A stretch of 64,000 bases of DNA from Liolophura sinensis. Lineage: Eukaryota > Mollusca > Polyplacophora > Chitonida > Chitonidae. Below are positions 35,251-47,639 of this stretch, one piece after another. The stretch spans positions 7,196,501-7,260,500 of the forward strand of contig NC_088295.1 in assembly GCF_032854445.1 (NCBI RefSeq), given 5' to 3'. The notes under the pieces are model-generated. The model did not search any database and was not told the origin of the DNA. It was given only the letters and a program-made list of their open reading frames with translations. Numbering within the stretch: the stretch's first letter is position 1; each line of letters begins with the position of its first letter. The position numbers and the translations under genes were made by a program.

Positions 35251-36426
35251 TTGAACATACACACTTCTCACTTTCGTGGTTGCTCTTTGTAGTTGTTAAA
35301 ATTACTCATTACCTAAACCGATGACAGGTTTTTGTATCGAGTGTTTTTGATGGAGGTAGATTTTTTGGCGTAATGTTTACCCACAGGTGTGCTTGACTGA
35401 CGTCTGAGTGAATCTTATAGACTAAGCGATAATTGCATCGACTATTAACACTGTCTATTATATCATCAGCCATCTATGAGCGATAATAACATCGATTGTT
35501 ACACTGTCTATTGTATCACCAGTCATTAAACACTCTGTGCAGTCAACAGGGCTGTCAAATTTAACAAGTCGGTATTCAATTTAGCTAAACGAGTTTTCCC
35601 ATGTAGGAGAGAAATGAACACCTTTCAAAGAGCTTTGATATTAATTCTGATTTAAATTCCGTTCACCTGTGCCGAAAGGATTACCTCATTAAAGCTGATT
35701 GTGTCTTGATTGAAAAGGTCGATATTCCACTGTAATTAACGCTGCCCGTAACCGCTATCAGCGCCATCTTCACTCTCAGCTAATATTGAACAGCAGATTG
35801 CTATGTGATTGTCGTCTACCCAGAAGTTTAGCTGAACATCGTGTGTATGTATCACTGTGTAACCCGGTGACAGCTAGCTTTTCACGTTTCGGTAGTATTT
35901 ACATAAGTTATGAGCCACTTATCAAGATTATACCTGGAAGCTGGACGTGATGCCGTACATCATGTTGGGGTAGGCCTACGAAGCGATCCGTGTGCTCACT
36001 GTCGCGTACCTGTAATGTATCTGATTACACAAGACTTAACATTTGCTAGTTGCCTGACATGTGATCGGATACACAATAGTGTGAGCACAAGTGAAAATCA
36101 GTGCAGCAGAAGCAGTTGATGAGATAACATTTTAGACAACGCTGCGTTCTGTGATGCATCAGAGTTCTGTCATCTGATACAGAAGATTTGACTCGTAAGG
36201 AGATTGAAAAAACACTGAGCAGTTTAGAGAAAGCTCATTTTATCGCGGCAGAATACACTTCAGAACGGAACCAGAGTGACTCAAACTAATGAAAGCCTTT
36301 GATTATCTATAAAATTTATATACTTGAAAGTTACGATGTAACAGTACTGCTCAGATAATTAGTAGCGGTGCCGAAAGCATCACACCCGACACCACAACCT
36401 GTCACATTATACTGTCACTGGGCCAA
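35251..36426. other. Unique sequence with a two-copy 54-bp repeat
   Basis: At 35426 and 35480, GCGATAAT starts two diverged copies sharing CATCGA, ACACTGTCTATT and ATCA-CAG-CAT words. Otherwise nothing is seen. The frame at 35910-36119 has no known motif. Confidence 0.5.
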
Positions 36427-36540
36427 CCAGTCAACGTTTCCTTGCTCTAACTTCTTTCAAAGTCTTTCGAATGACCCGACCCGGGTTTGATCCCGGGTGA
36501 TCTGACTTCAAGACCGACGCTCTAACCACTGGGCCACCGA
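36427..36540 (-). mobile_element. SINE head with tRNA-like promoter, body lost
   Basis: The reverse complement starts GGTGGCCCAGTGGTTAGAGC, continues through a CTTGAAG anticodon-like loop with TGA at the anticodon position, and reaches GGGATCAAACCC. It then reads GGGTCATTC and AAAGACTTTGAAA, matching the 5' part of the SINE at 57913-58160. Stem mismatches in the D and anticodon arms and no closed acceptor stem argue against a functional tRNA-Ser. Only the tRNA-related part and a short body piece remain. A 10-bp inverted repeat, CTAACTTCTT at 36447-36456 and AAGAAGTTAG at 36540-36549, brackets it. Confidence 0.8.
36484..36536 (-). promoter_or_regulatory. RNA polymerase III A and B boxes in SINE head
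   Basis: On the minus strand TGGCCCAGTGG (36526-36536) fits the A-box pattern TRGYNNANNNG, and GATCAAACC (36484-36492) fits the B-box pattern GWTCRANNC. Their starts are 44 bases apart, the usual tRNA spacing. Confidence 0.75.
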
Positions 36541-38112
36541 AGAAGTTAGTGTGCGTTTCAGGTGTAGAAGAGCCCTGTCGTACCGAATTGGGTATGGAGA
36601 ACTTTTTGTATCTCTGTATAGGCCTATAGGCCAAGCAGCGAAGAAAATATATCTTAATATACAGGAATTCAAGAACAATATAGATTGTACATGTGGCACA
36701 TCTGGATTTGTATATTTATCAAATCGACTAGGGCTCTCTCTGACGTCGATTATACGACAAGAGAGATGATGTTAGCTTCGATATTGTTAACTCTCCTTTT
36801 ATGGATGCCAAAATGTCAGAAAGCCCTGCATATGCTGTATACATATCCCGCCTGGTTGTGCGTGCTAAAATGTGTACCAACATCGAAGATTTCAATTCTA
36901 CGTCATAAAATACTCCGGCTGAATATCCTAGTCATGGCTTCACCTATACAGCGCCCACATTCAAAGTTTCTTAAATTTTGCAAAACATACCCGTCATTAA
37001 TGATAACTTGGAGTCATAGCGTGGAAGTTCTATGAGGGATATAAACTGCATAGATATGTATTTGAGCTGTAAACAGGACACAGTTTTAATATCACCGCTG
37101 AGATATTGTGTGCCTTTTTATTGCTTTATAGCAGTATATTATGCATAGCACTAGTTACCCTTCAATATTTCAGCATGTATAAAGTGTTGTAGACTATATA
37201 TGTACATAATTTGACAGATAGTATATTACATAACACGTAAGCTTATTCGTCTTCTCGATATCATTGGAAACGGTTGTTTCACAATACAGTGTAGGGTACA
37301 GTTTGCGATTTCCAGATGTTAACTTTGTTAATAAAACTAGTCTTTGGGAATCTGCTCATGGCTATTTGCTTTTACCGGATGTCTTGGATACCTTGGTTTT
37401 ACAGGATGACGGATTGAACTGTCATTTGAACACGTCACAAAATTTGGTTCCCCCGCACAATCAAAGCGATCAGTTGCATATACAAATTTGGGCTTTGCTT
37501 CAGAGATCGTTTCGTTAGGCAAATAGTACTACTTCGTTGTTGAGGCACCAGATGGCAGCTGCAATGTCATCACCAAGCTTAGTTTACGGTAAACAGATCA
37601 CAAGAGTCTAACTATGCAAACTAACAGTGTGACGAAGCAGCGAGATGGAATCGTGTAGTTCAGCCACAGATCTCAGCGACCATTAAACTTCCGTGCAAAG
37701 AGGAAAATTCTCTTCTGGTCGTTGTTTAAAGGACTCGCAATAAACTGGCGCGGCACCAGCTTTATTACTTCGCTCATCACACTTGGTTTGATAGTTTACA
37801 GTATGTTCACACAACCATTGGTTGCAGACAAAGCTGAAATGGAAGTACATGGGTGGATATGTGGATGGCATACACAAGTCACCAAATGTCCACGTCTGCT
37901 CTACATTGGAGCGCTTTATCATTAGTGTCAGAAAGCCCTGGCTGTCAGGCGCCGGTGCTGGCCTAAGACAACGATGGCTCTTATGACTCTGTTCCCACCA
38001 AGGTGTGATTTGATCAGGTTTTAATATGCGTTTTAACGCCACATGCAAAGATTGTGACAGTGTGATCTTGGTCTTTTTTTTTTGGAGTAGAGAAAAACGT
38101 TAACTACCGATC
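36541..38112. other. Unique sequence, no gene supported
   Basis: Frames at 36551-36769, 36685-37035 and 37264-37518 (plus) and 37683-38048 (minus) lack identifiable domains. The first ends with a CTCGTSGFVYL stretch that only vaguely recalls cysteine-rich retroelement tails. Nothing is called. Confidence 0.45.
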
Positions 38113-38228
38113 TGTGGCAAATTTCTTCTCGGTCTCTGCCTGATTTTCTCCAACCAAAAATGCTGGTGTCCGCCGTTTAAATGAAATACTCCTGAGTACG
38201 GCGTAAAACACTAATGAAATAAATAAAT
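38113..38228 (+). mobile_element. Diverged SINE 3' part, TTTA-tailed family, plus orientation
   Basis: GGTCTCTGCCTGATTTTCTC, AATGCTGGTG, CCGCCGTTTAAATGAAATAC, TGAGTACGGCGTAAAACACT and AATAAATAAATG are the reverse complement of the core and tail seen in the copies at 48076, 53511, 56510 and 62575. The tail lies at the right. The 5' boundary is blurred by divergence. No TSD was recognised, consistent with an older insertion. Confidence 0.75.
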
Positions 38229-38345
38229 GTGGTAAGTGACTGAGGAACTAGCCCTCATGTGAGAGACTGAAAAGGCCGGCGACCGTTGTCAGGAATGGCC
38301 TCTGATGATCATACATATGTCCAGCTTGCACGTGATCTTTCAGAC

Positions 38346-38500
38346 GCCGTAAATGTGACGCAATGGCTGGTGCAAACACTATACATACATGCACACATGC
38401 ACATAAAGGATGGTGCCATAAATGTGCCGTGATGGGGCAAACACTATACATACATACACTCATGCACATTAAGGTTGTTGCCGTAAATGTGCCGTGATGG
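38346..38500. repeat. Minisatellite, about 67-bp period, 2.3 copies
   Basis: GCCGTAAATGTG or GCCATAAATGTG starts at 38346, 38415 and 38480 (69 and 65 bp apart). Units share GCAAACACTATACATACAT and CATGCACAT. Confidence 0.8.
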
Positions 38501-38509
38501 GGCAAGCAA

Positions 38510-39395
38510 GTACGGTAAAAGAGATTCCGAAGTTACGGTGGTACATGTACCGCTGTAACAGAGATAAGTGCCTTTGTAGGAAGGTACGATGATGATGTGT
38601 TACAACATATATACAGCTGTCCTGACAACGATAAGTACTGATAAGGAAAGGTACACTGAAGGCGTGGTACGACATATATACAGCTGTCCTGACAACGATA
38701 AGTACTGATTAGGGAAGGTACGCTGAAGGCGTGGTACGACATATATACATCTGTCCTGACAGAGATAAGTACTGATAAGGGAAGGTACGCTAAAGGCGTG
38801 GTACAACATATATACATCTGTCCTGACAGAGATAAGTACTGATAAGGGAAGGTACGCTAAAGGCGTGGTACAACATATATACATCTGTCCTAACAGAGGT
38901 AAGTATTACTGTAGGAAGGTACGATGATGACGTAGTACAACATATATACACCTGCCCTTACGGCGATAAACATTGTTGTAGGAAGGTACGATGATGACGT
39001 GGTACAACATATATAGGCCTACTGCTGTCCTGACAGAAATAAGATCTAATGCAGTCCTGATGCGGTACGATCATGACGTAGTACAACATTTATACAGCTG
39101 CCTTGACAGCGATAAGTATAGATGTAGAAAGGCACGATAATGACTTGTTACAACATATACAGGCCTACCGCTGTCCTGACAGAGATCATTTCTGAGGTAG
39201 GAAGGTACGATGATGACGTGTTACAACATATATAGGCCTACCGCTGCCCTAACAGAGATAAGTTCTGATGCAGGAGGGTACGATGATGACGTGTTACAAC
39301 ATATATAGATCTGTCCTGACAGAGATAAATTCTGATGTAGGAAGGTACGATGATGACGTGTTACACAAATATACAGCTGTGCTGACAGAGATGTG
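38510..39395. repeat. 67-bp minisatellite, about 13 copies
   Basis: ACATATATAC starts at 38605, 38672, 38739 and 38806, exactly 67 bp apart. Each unit has GCTGTCCTGACA, GATAAGTACTGATAAGG and GGTACGATGATGACGTG-type words. The left copies are close to identical and the right ones diverged, some with an inserted AGGCCTAC before the CTGTCC word. Minus frames 38469-38884 are array products. Confidence 0.93.
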
Positions 39396-41797
39396 TGCAC
39401 GTTTGGTGATCAGCCATCAACACGCGCCAGTGGCGCATAAAGTCTGCCTGATCACGGTAGAATTCACTAGTACCGGGTATCCGAATGAAGATTTATTACT
39501 GTTAATATCCCACCAGCATCCGCACATTTATTGAACGTAAATTACAGCGGCGTGAAGTTAATCGGCGAGAGGTTGGAACTGTGTGAAGAAGAAATGAAGG
39601 ATTGATTGTGTTGAGATGAACAGCGATAAAGGTGGTGGAGTTACCGCACTCCCCTTACGACCCCCCCCCCCCCCCCCCACTCCCCACCCACCGTGCCCCT
39701 TTGCTTGCCCAGCCTTTACCACCAGCCTTCACCGCCAGTTTGTCAGTTGGATGTGTCATACATGTTGTTACAATGCGGAGATAACTTACATGGATACAGC
39801 TTCCTTACGGCAGAAACATTCTGTAGATAGAAATCAGTTGTGCCGGTCATTTGGTTCCTATTAACCAAATGTAATTGCAACTCATACCGGACGTTGATCT
39901 TTATGATTGGGCAATATACAGAAAGCATCGCATACTTTTAGGTGCACGCAGAAAACTGGCATCGTCCTGACAAAATAGGTCCTAATCATTTCCTACATGG
40001 AAGAGATTCACTAAAGATAAAATTCATAATCTCGATTGTTCCTTACCGTACTCTATCGGAAAGATGTTAAAAACGAAACAGACTTTTCTAGATTCAAGTT
40101 TGTAATGGAACTCAACATATTCTGAAGTTTTGTGCATAGACCGTTTCAGGCGGCAAAATATATGTGAACTTCTCCAAGCACGATTATGAAGGAGATGAAG
40201 TCATTGAGAGCAGATTATTTGTTGGTTATCTTGCTCAGTTGATTTTTGTTCCATTTGTTTTATCAGATCTGGGAGTAAAGCACAGGTTATTTCGCAAAAA
40301 CGATGACATAAATTGTTGCACAGTCGAAGTTTGTCGTAATTTGTTGGCTTACCCACAGTATCCAACTGCTTCAGTCGAATTTTTGCCGGACTTGAAACCG
40401 AGGGTTAGTTTCCCAAGCTATAACGTTATATAGCATAGATTCACAACGTCGTATAAAAGTCCGTATTGATAAAACAGGCTCCTATCCAGGGGTAAACAAT
40501 TCCATAAGAAGTGTTCATTGTAACTTTTTAATAACACACTAAATTAGCTACACTCTATTAGTTCTCTAAACGATAGGACGATAATAGATAAGCTTCATTT
40601 GACTATTTTTGCTATTTCCTCCGGGGATATACATCTTACTTATTCAGCACAGACAACAGGTGCTACCACACTCGAAATAAATACAGAACTCAAATTTTAA
40701 TCGTGAGCTGTCCATTCAATGATTTGGCGAAATAAGGGCTACGTGTAAATGCCTCATTTACAGCTATGTTGTGGCAACCTGTATGCAAATCGGTCTACAT
40801 ATTTCTGCTCGCACATGGTCACACATGTCCCGTGTTGTATGGATGTCGTTAGTGATGCAAGTTGCTGTTGCAGTCAGGTAAAGGGCATCTTTTCACCCAT
40901 CCTCGTGTCGGACACGCGCAGAAGCCTGGTGCAGTACCAGCTGGACAAGATTAATGAATATTCGGTTCTGGTAATAAACTGACTAAAGCTTGTATATCTC
41001 TGCAGTCTTGTCGACCAGCCCATACCCGCTCCCTCCTCTCTCTCTTCCCGCGGGCTATCAGTTACCCCAGCCCCAGTGAGGCGGCCAGATGGAGAGATTG
41101 TTGTTATCTTAGCAAATTGCTGCCATGTGACTTCACCTGATAACGGTTTCTTTTACCTGACTAACTGAGGTATTCTGGTGGGACTGCAGCGCTCGTGCAC
41201 TACCTGCAGTAACCAAACCTACTACACCGGCATCACCACGTAAAGGTACGTATGTACACACTCGTGGTTATTATATATAAATAAAATGAAATAATGGTGC
41301 ATATATAAGCAGGTATGCTATCAAAGGTGTAGATGTGCTAATTAATGGAAAAATTTTGCAGATATAATTAGTCTCTTATAAATACGTTGTAATTAAGTAT
41401 AAGAAATACCATATCCACAATGCCAATTTCGTCGAACTTATAAAGTGAGAAAACCCCACCGTTGCATAAAACACGAATGTAATATTATCACGGTAAAGAA
41501 ATGTAAGTTTAGCGATCGCCTTACTCTGACCAAGCGCCCTAAGGGGGTCATTTCAGACGCCAAGTCGTTGACCAGTTATGCCCAGTCTTTGTAAAATGAA
41601 TGGTATTTGTGGATGAGCAACTTTTATATATAAAATATTGTCCAGGATTGTCCATCAATAACCTTCAGCGTCTTGTGTGCTTGGGTTTGTCCTTCCGTCA
41701 CGCCAACATCTTTTCGCTTTGCTGAACAAAATGCTTTGCTCTCATCCACTTGTCACCACATAATACTGCACCTCTAGTCGCGTAATATATCACGATC
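39396..41797. other. Unique sequence with an 18-base C run
   Basis: A poly-C tract lies at 39661-39678 inside a C-rich strip. A plus frame at 40152-40433 (GKIYVNFSKHDYEGDEVIE) follows a TTTCAG acceptor-like site at 40149. It has a hydrophobic run after that and no known domain or clear donor, so I do not call an exon. No other feature was seen. Confidence 0.4.
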
Positions 41798-42070
41798 ATC
41801 TTTCTTATCACGTCCATACTGCACGTGTAAGTAACGGCCATCTGCCTTACCACATCCATACTGCACCTGTAAGTAACGGTCATCTGCCTTACCACATCCA
41901 TACTGCACCTGTAAGTAACTGCCATCTTTCTTACCACATCCATACTGCACTTGTAAGTAACGATCATCTTTCTTACCACGTCTACACTGCATCTGTAAGT
42001 AATGGTCATCTTTTTTACCACATCCATACTGCACCTATAAGTAACGGTCATCTTTCTTATCACATCAATA
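41798..42070. repeat. 42-bp minisatellite, about 6.5 copies
   Basis: CCATACTGCACCTGTAAGTA, then ACGGTCATCT, then GCCTTACCACAT repeats every 42 bp. The minus frames 41698-42063 and 41774-42034 read a 14-residue repeat. Looser relatives with CATACTGCACC and GTCGTATATATGT continue to about 42230. Confidence 0.93.
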
Positions 42071-42230
42071 CCAAAAATACAGTAGTATATCAGTAACAGT
42101 CACATTTCTCATCACATACATCTTGCACCGCTAATCGTATATATGTGAAAGTCGTCTTCTCATATGCATACTGCACCTCCAGTCGTATATATGTAAAGGT
42201 CATCTTCTCATATGCGTACTGCATACGTAA
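42071..42230. repeat. Degenerate continuation of the 42-bp array
   Basis: TCGTATATATGTGAAAGTCG, TCTTCTCATATGC and TACTGCACC words appear two or three times at about 60-bp spacing. They share the CATACTGCACC word with the array to the left. Confidence 0.6.
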
Positions 42231-44666
42231 CAATCACGGATATGACTATTTAATCACGGATGCAGTTTATCAAGAAACAATTTTGAGAAAATAACGAAAT
42301 GTTTTTGTGTTTTTATCAGACGAACACACCATATGAATAATGTCAGACAGCATATCAGTAGTGTCTATCATGTTTGGACACAGGAGAATCCAGTGTTTTA
42401 TCATGATACATGTTATTTATGTCCACAACTCAGGGCTGCAGCATTTCAATTGTCCAGGAAAAAGCGCTTTCGTAATCTTTTTGATGAACTTTTTAAATAA
42501 TTTACTTTCCGACGTGAAACATAAACCTCATCCCCATATCAATCTGTTTACACTGTTAATAAATGATCTGCTTAATCTCACGTACATCTCAAACTCGTTG
42601 CCAAATATTCAACGAATCTCTCGCAACATGTCTTCTTTGGTTTCTCCAAATAGTCTATGATTCTAGCTGCAAAACACTCTCTGGAAGGAGCCACTGCGGA
42701 AATTTATTGACGATGTAGGATGAAAGTACATGTGTTTTTCCAGAACTGTAGGGAGTCTGTCATGAGTTCAACTGAACTCATGGAGGCACCGTGATTAAGC
42801 GACAAGATGGGGTGAAGATACCACCAGAGTCTACCCCTGTTTACGCGGGATCTGGGAGTGGGGGGAGGGGGGGGGGAGCGTCTTGTGTTAATTGATGTGA
42901 TGCTTTGTCAGCTGCTAATGGATTCTCCTTCTTCCTTCAGGATGTCATAAAAACAATGTCCAGTTCTGTAAGCCCCATTTTCACAGCGCCGTGGAACGTT
43001 CGAACAAAGGCCGTTTTACTTTGAATTAGCCATCGTTTTGGCAAGCTTTTAAGAGCTGGCTTTGTGAAGAGCGTTAGGATTCTGTTATATGAAATATTGC
43101 TTACCCTTTTGCTGGGGATTTCCTGCATTCATTATGCATTGATGTAACCTCAACCTTTCAACATCTGTTGATTTCTGTAGGCATGGATTGTGTTAAAAAG
43201 ACTAGCGTTTGATAGCTGATTTTCATTGGAAATTTACGAGGTGTTGAAATTCCTCTTGAACCTGTTTACAAAGGCAGTCAGTGGGAAGTAGTTTTCCCTG
43301 TTCCCCGCCCTTGTACGTGTGAATGAATATGATTGGTTAGCTGTAATCTGGTGCGAGTTCCATACTGATGGTCGGGATAGCGCATTATTCCCGATTTCGT
43401 CGTCCCATGGGTAAACGTCAGACATCAGACTCGCACATAACAGTTAAATACGGCGTTCGAGCATTCTGCGCATGTCAAGGCATCATGACAACTAATACAC
43501 AGTAATGTTTGGCTGGTCTTCTTTTTGTCTTATTTACACTACCCATCCAAGAGTTGATCAAAGGCAAACGGTTGCGTGTTGCATTTTCGGTTGCTCTTCA
43601 GAATAAAGACGCTATGACTGAGTGCTGAGCGTTAAGAGTTGAAAAAATCATTCCCCTCTATAAAAAGCGATTGCAAATAAATATTTGTTTCACTTTCACC
43701 CAACTAACCACAAAAACAGGTTTAAGAGCGTTGCATGTTAATGAAATACCTTTTTACACGAACAAGGAGGCCAGTCATGCTCTCGGATCCTTTTTGTAGA
43801 GGTTGACATTTGTCATAGCTGCTAATGCCTTCAGGGCGAGACCTTGCAAGTCTTATTCTGATAAATTTGAAGAGCTCTTCCCGTATTATATTATCAAACA
43901 ATTCCAGTCACTGTATTTTGTTAACACTCCACTGTAACAGTGCCTCTTTCCTAGAATTTGATATTTTTTCAAATAGTTTATAACTGAAGAAATCGTTTGT
44001 AAAATATTGTGGATGTGGAATGGTTGAGTCTTTCTATTTCTTTCGTAACAGAAATGTAACAGAAGCATTAGGGTATAATTCTGCTCAGCTAGAAAATTAT
44101 AACTATACCACCATGAATATAAGCAATTTTATAGGCATTTACACACGATCTACTGTAATAGTTTTGTTCACAATTCCCGCATTATCTGTTCAAGGTTCTG
44201 AACGACACATGAGCTAGGTGTCACAACCTAGTGACAAATCATCCGGAATATCGGTTAACCGCACACGAAAAAAAATTTGTTCCTCATTTTTTTTAAGAAT
44301 CCGGAGACGAAAGATGGTCACGTCATACGTTCACGATTATGTGGTGTCACATCAGCAGTAGCCGTCGTTTTGTATATACTCACCTGACATTTCCATAGAC
44401 GCTGTTTGGTTAATGTAAACTACGACAATCTGAGCCCGATTCATTCGTCTCTGGATTTTTGTTGTCAAAAATTAAACACGCTAAATCCTTGTCTTTGGAA
44501 TTCTTGATGTGGTAACCCCAACCGGAGGAAATTTCGAGGATTTTATGTTACCGAGATCAAGCAATCTTTTTATTTTTCTTCAGCAATTGTTGTCTCTTTG
44601 TACAGGGTTTAAGTTTGTTGAGAACTGAAGACATGTTGCGACTCGTACCATATGTTTACACCAACT
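42231..44666. other. Unique sequence with a G-rich tract
   Basis: A G-rich run at 42859-42877 could form a quadruplex. A strong acceptor-like CTTCTTCCTTCAG at about 42929-42941 opens only a short frame. Frames at 42340-42660 (plus) and 42937-43128 (minus) are unrecognised. No gene can be supported. Confidence 0.45.
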
Positions 44667-45579
44667 ACACTGTTAAAAATTTCCCTTAAACGTTTACTCG
44701 ATTAAGTAAAGTGTTACTACTCATAAAAGTATACATTTACTTGTGTAATGTCATGGTTAGCTCTTACCTTGGCTAACTTTTAACAGTTACCTTTACTTAA
44801 ACACATTCACTCAAAAGATGCATCCCAGATTTGTAGTCATTCGTGCATGCTACAGTGGGCCGATATGCCTATTTGCTTTAGGGAAGTAGTGGAAGTATAC
44901 ATAACACACCAGCGTATAACACGGCCAAATGTAATCGTTCAGCTGTTTGGATGGCGAGTGGGATGTACCCATGCCTGAACATGTACGTGTTTACTGACAT
45001 TTACGATCGCAATGTATACAAAAATTACTATTTCAAGCAAAATACTTTAGTTCATCTTAAAAAATTATGGAATATTTGCCGTAAAAGGTAAACATTTACA
45101 CACTATGTGTAAAACATATACATTAATCGCTGGACTATTATTAGGAATTCATTCTAAAAGTGTATCAACATGACAATCTTTTCTGTGATTTTATTAACTT
45201 TTTTTGAGGTGTGGGGGGGGGGGTGAGGGTGAGATTTAATGTTTGCTGTTACGTGTTTCATTAATTATTACCACACAAACGCGCATGCGTGTGATGTGAG
45301 AATTTTTGTGTGGTGTTACTCGTATGCTGTCATGTCATAGCATCGACTCTAAAGAGGATCTATAGATATCGTGTATATCATAAGAAATTTTTTATTCATT
45401 TTATTATTTATGTGATTGTTGTTTACTGCCATACTCATCCAGAGTCGCATGTAAAGAAATGATTTTGCACAGTTTGTGTTTTTACGATTAGATTAAAAAA
45501 ATTATAGTTAGTGTTTTGTGTTATGTTTACAGTTAATCTTTACAGGTTAAGTGTTAAGGTGACTTTTTAGAAACAGTGT
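44667..45579. mobile_element. Candidate non-autonomous DNA transposon, 913 bp
   Basis: The left end ACACTGTTAAAAATTTCCC then TTAAACG (44667 on) is matched in reverse complement by the right end, which reads ACACTGTTTCTAAAAAGTC then ACCTTAACAC from 45579 backwards. The outer eight bases are perfect and the subterminal TTAA-rich words are related. The interior has further TTTACTTGTG and GTTTACAGTTAA words and no recognisable transposase. A TSD is not clear, so boundaries are provisional. Confidence 0.45.
45212..45224. repeat. Poly-G tract
   Basis: A G-rich run within GTGTGGGGG-type sequence in the interior of the candidate transposon. Confidence 0.8.
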
Positions 45580-45804
45580 TTAAGCATTTACTTGTAGTTT
45601 TAAAGATTTTACATTACGCGTGGGTTTATTATGTGCAGGAAAATTGATAAACAATGCAATTAATCATTTGAACTAGATGAAGTATAGACGTAAAATCTTG
45701 GCAGATTTCTGGTTTCATACCTCTGGGCTTGTCATTGTATAATGTTACATTCATTGAAGCGGGATTGTCTTGATACTGTAACTCGGTCCCCACTGGCTCC
45801 CTCT

Positions 45805-46015
45805 AATTTACCATTGCTGTGGTGTAGCTGATTTGGCATTCACAAGTAATGTTACGAGTTCGAATCCAGCTATAATGATGGGTCGGTTTTGATCAGGGGG
45901 ATTTTCGGTTTCACCAGGATTTCTCCACCCTCGTAAAATTGACTGCCATCGTCGTACAACAGAAAAAATTTTTACGAACATTATTAAGCCCTTTTCAAAT
46001 AAATAAATACATTAA
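45805..46015 (+). mobile_element. tRNA-derived SINE, third family
   Basis: The head has TGGTGTAGCTG (A box, 45820-45830) and GTTCGAATC (B box, 45858-45866), both fitting the pol III consensus. The body reads GGTCGGTTTTGATCAGGGGG, TTTCACCAGGATTTCTCCAC and CTGCCATCGTCGTACAAC. The tail ends CAAATAAATAAATAC. The CATCGTCGTAC-AAC segment resembles the CGTCGT-AT-AC segment near the 3' end of the other SINE families here. I could not find a clean TSD. Confidence 0.8.
45820..45866 (+). promoter_or_regulatory. RNA polymerase III A and B boxes
   Basis: The A box at 45820-45830 and B box at 45858-45866 match TRGYNNANNNG and GWTCRANNC exactly. Their starts are 38 bases apart, a little shorter than in typical tRNAs. 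Confidence 0.75.
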
Positions 46016-47639
46016 TTAGGTAGAAGTATTTGATAACAGCAGGTTCTATTCTCACTTGCCTTAGCAACACCTTTTTTATTTACAGAGAACTGCACCCAAC
46101 CCTTTCTTTAATCCTATAGATTTGGGGTTTCTGGTACAGTAGCTGTCCGTTCAGCAATGGTGTATCCTCGAAGTTATTTCAGTGCATTTGTGGGCGGTTA
46201 ATTCTCGCAAGGAGCGAACCAAACATTGCCGAAAGAGATAGAACTTCTCCCAAATGTTTTTTCTGGCGGCCGTAAGTGATTGACACGGCTCCACCAACAT
46301 GTACGGGTGAGTTGGTAGTGGTAGTAATTTACAGTGTCTATTTGTAGGTCTTCCAGACAATATCGCGGAGTTGAGAGTCTCGGACATATCGTCGAGGATA
46401 TTGACAGGAGGCATAAATTACATCTAGACCATCACCTCTGACAAGGCATTGCAGTCGCCGTGAAACTATCAACTCCCATGTAATAAACTGCACATCGTGT
46501 TCGGGATGCACGAGCCCGTGGGTAATGTGTAAGCTCCTTGTCGCCGAACAGCCGATGAAGGGTTAAACGACTGGTTCACACACAGCCGCAGAGTTACTTG
46601 AAAAGTGATTGGCAATGTGTTAGCAACTGCTTAGTTTGTATGTGCAAAGCCGCTGATTGGTCAACAGTTGGTGTCGCGTAGGAGTCAGGCATTACTCCGG
46701 CATCGAACCCGGATGAACTCACCCCAGAGGAGATCAGGTAAGGTCTTATCTCTGCTCCTTCACTGCTTGGCTTTCATACTATACCATCAAAGCTTTCTGC
46801 AGCAGGAGATGCAAACCCCTGTATGTTCCATCTTCGGCATGTCCCTTCTGAATGATAAACAAGGTTAGTTCCGTACAAATGCGTACTCAGCTTGTTCAAA
46901 AACAGCGGACAGCATGCACGAGTGATCTTCTGATTAAATTAGCCTTAGTTAATTGCCAGTACTTGTCTTGACAGAAGAGTGAATGAAGATAAATTTGGGC
47001 AACTGTCATTATAACGACACCGCCGAGACGCCGGGTTTTTAGTTTTTCTTCAGTGTATATAACATATAGAAATGGTCATGAATTTGAACAGATCTCAAAT
47101 CAGAAATGTAGATGCTAAGCGAATTCGCAGATCTGTGGGATAGGTAGCTTAAAGTAAAAATAAAGTAAACTATGAATTAAGACTCATCAGACAGAAAAAT
47201 GATAATTGTGGGCAAAATTACTTTCATTTATATTTTATAGATTTTTTGAAGATTAGTTGTTGAAAGACATTCAGATATTTAAATCCCATGGTGGGCTTCA
47301 CGAGCCATACTGACAGTATCAAAGAACTCTGACGTCACGTCACCTTTTTTCCTGATGTTGACCACGAGTAAGGAATTTGTGAGAACATTATTTCAAACAT
47401 CTTTTACTCATGGGTAAAAAGAGTTTTTCCAACATTCAGTGTCGCGATTACAGTTGGAAAAACTTCCTGTGACACCCTAAACTTCTGTGTCCCTAAACTG
47501 TTATACTATTTTCACTCTTCAGAATTCAAACGTTTGAACGCCTTTGACTCTCTTACAAAAACAGATGAAAGTATATTTATACATAGTTTTAAGTAGTCTA
47601 TTAAGTGATGCCTACTTCGATTTTTAGGGATCCACACAT
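46016..47639. other. Unique sequence, no gene supported
   Basis: A donor-like CAGGTAAGG at about 46736 follows a short frame (46668-46868). The same stretch read on the minus strand contains a pol III B-box-like GTTCGATGC (about 46694-46702), so a decayed SINE head is an alternative. A minus frame at 46151-46414 is unrecognised. Confidence 0.4.

Noticed and set aside
36427-36540. A tRNA-Ser(UGA) gene on the minus strand
   Set aside because: The D and anticodon stems have mismatches, no acceptor stem closes, and the sequence continues into a SINE body shared with 57913.
36551-36769. CTCGTSGFVYL stretch recalling the cysteine-rich or GIY-YIG part of some retroelements
   Set aside because: Only one short segment matches loosely, with no further motif and no continuation in other frames.
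40150-40433. Exon-like frame GKIYVNFSKHDYEGDEVIE after a TTTCAG site
   Set aside because: There is a poor pyrimidine tract, no consensus donor and no recognised domain; kept only as a note.
46668-46868. Frame ending at a CAGGTAAGG donor-like site
   Set aside because: The region also contains a minus-strand B-box-like word, and the peptide is arginine-rich and uninformative; a decayed SINE head is as likely.
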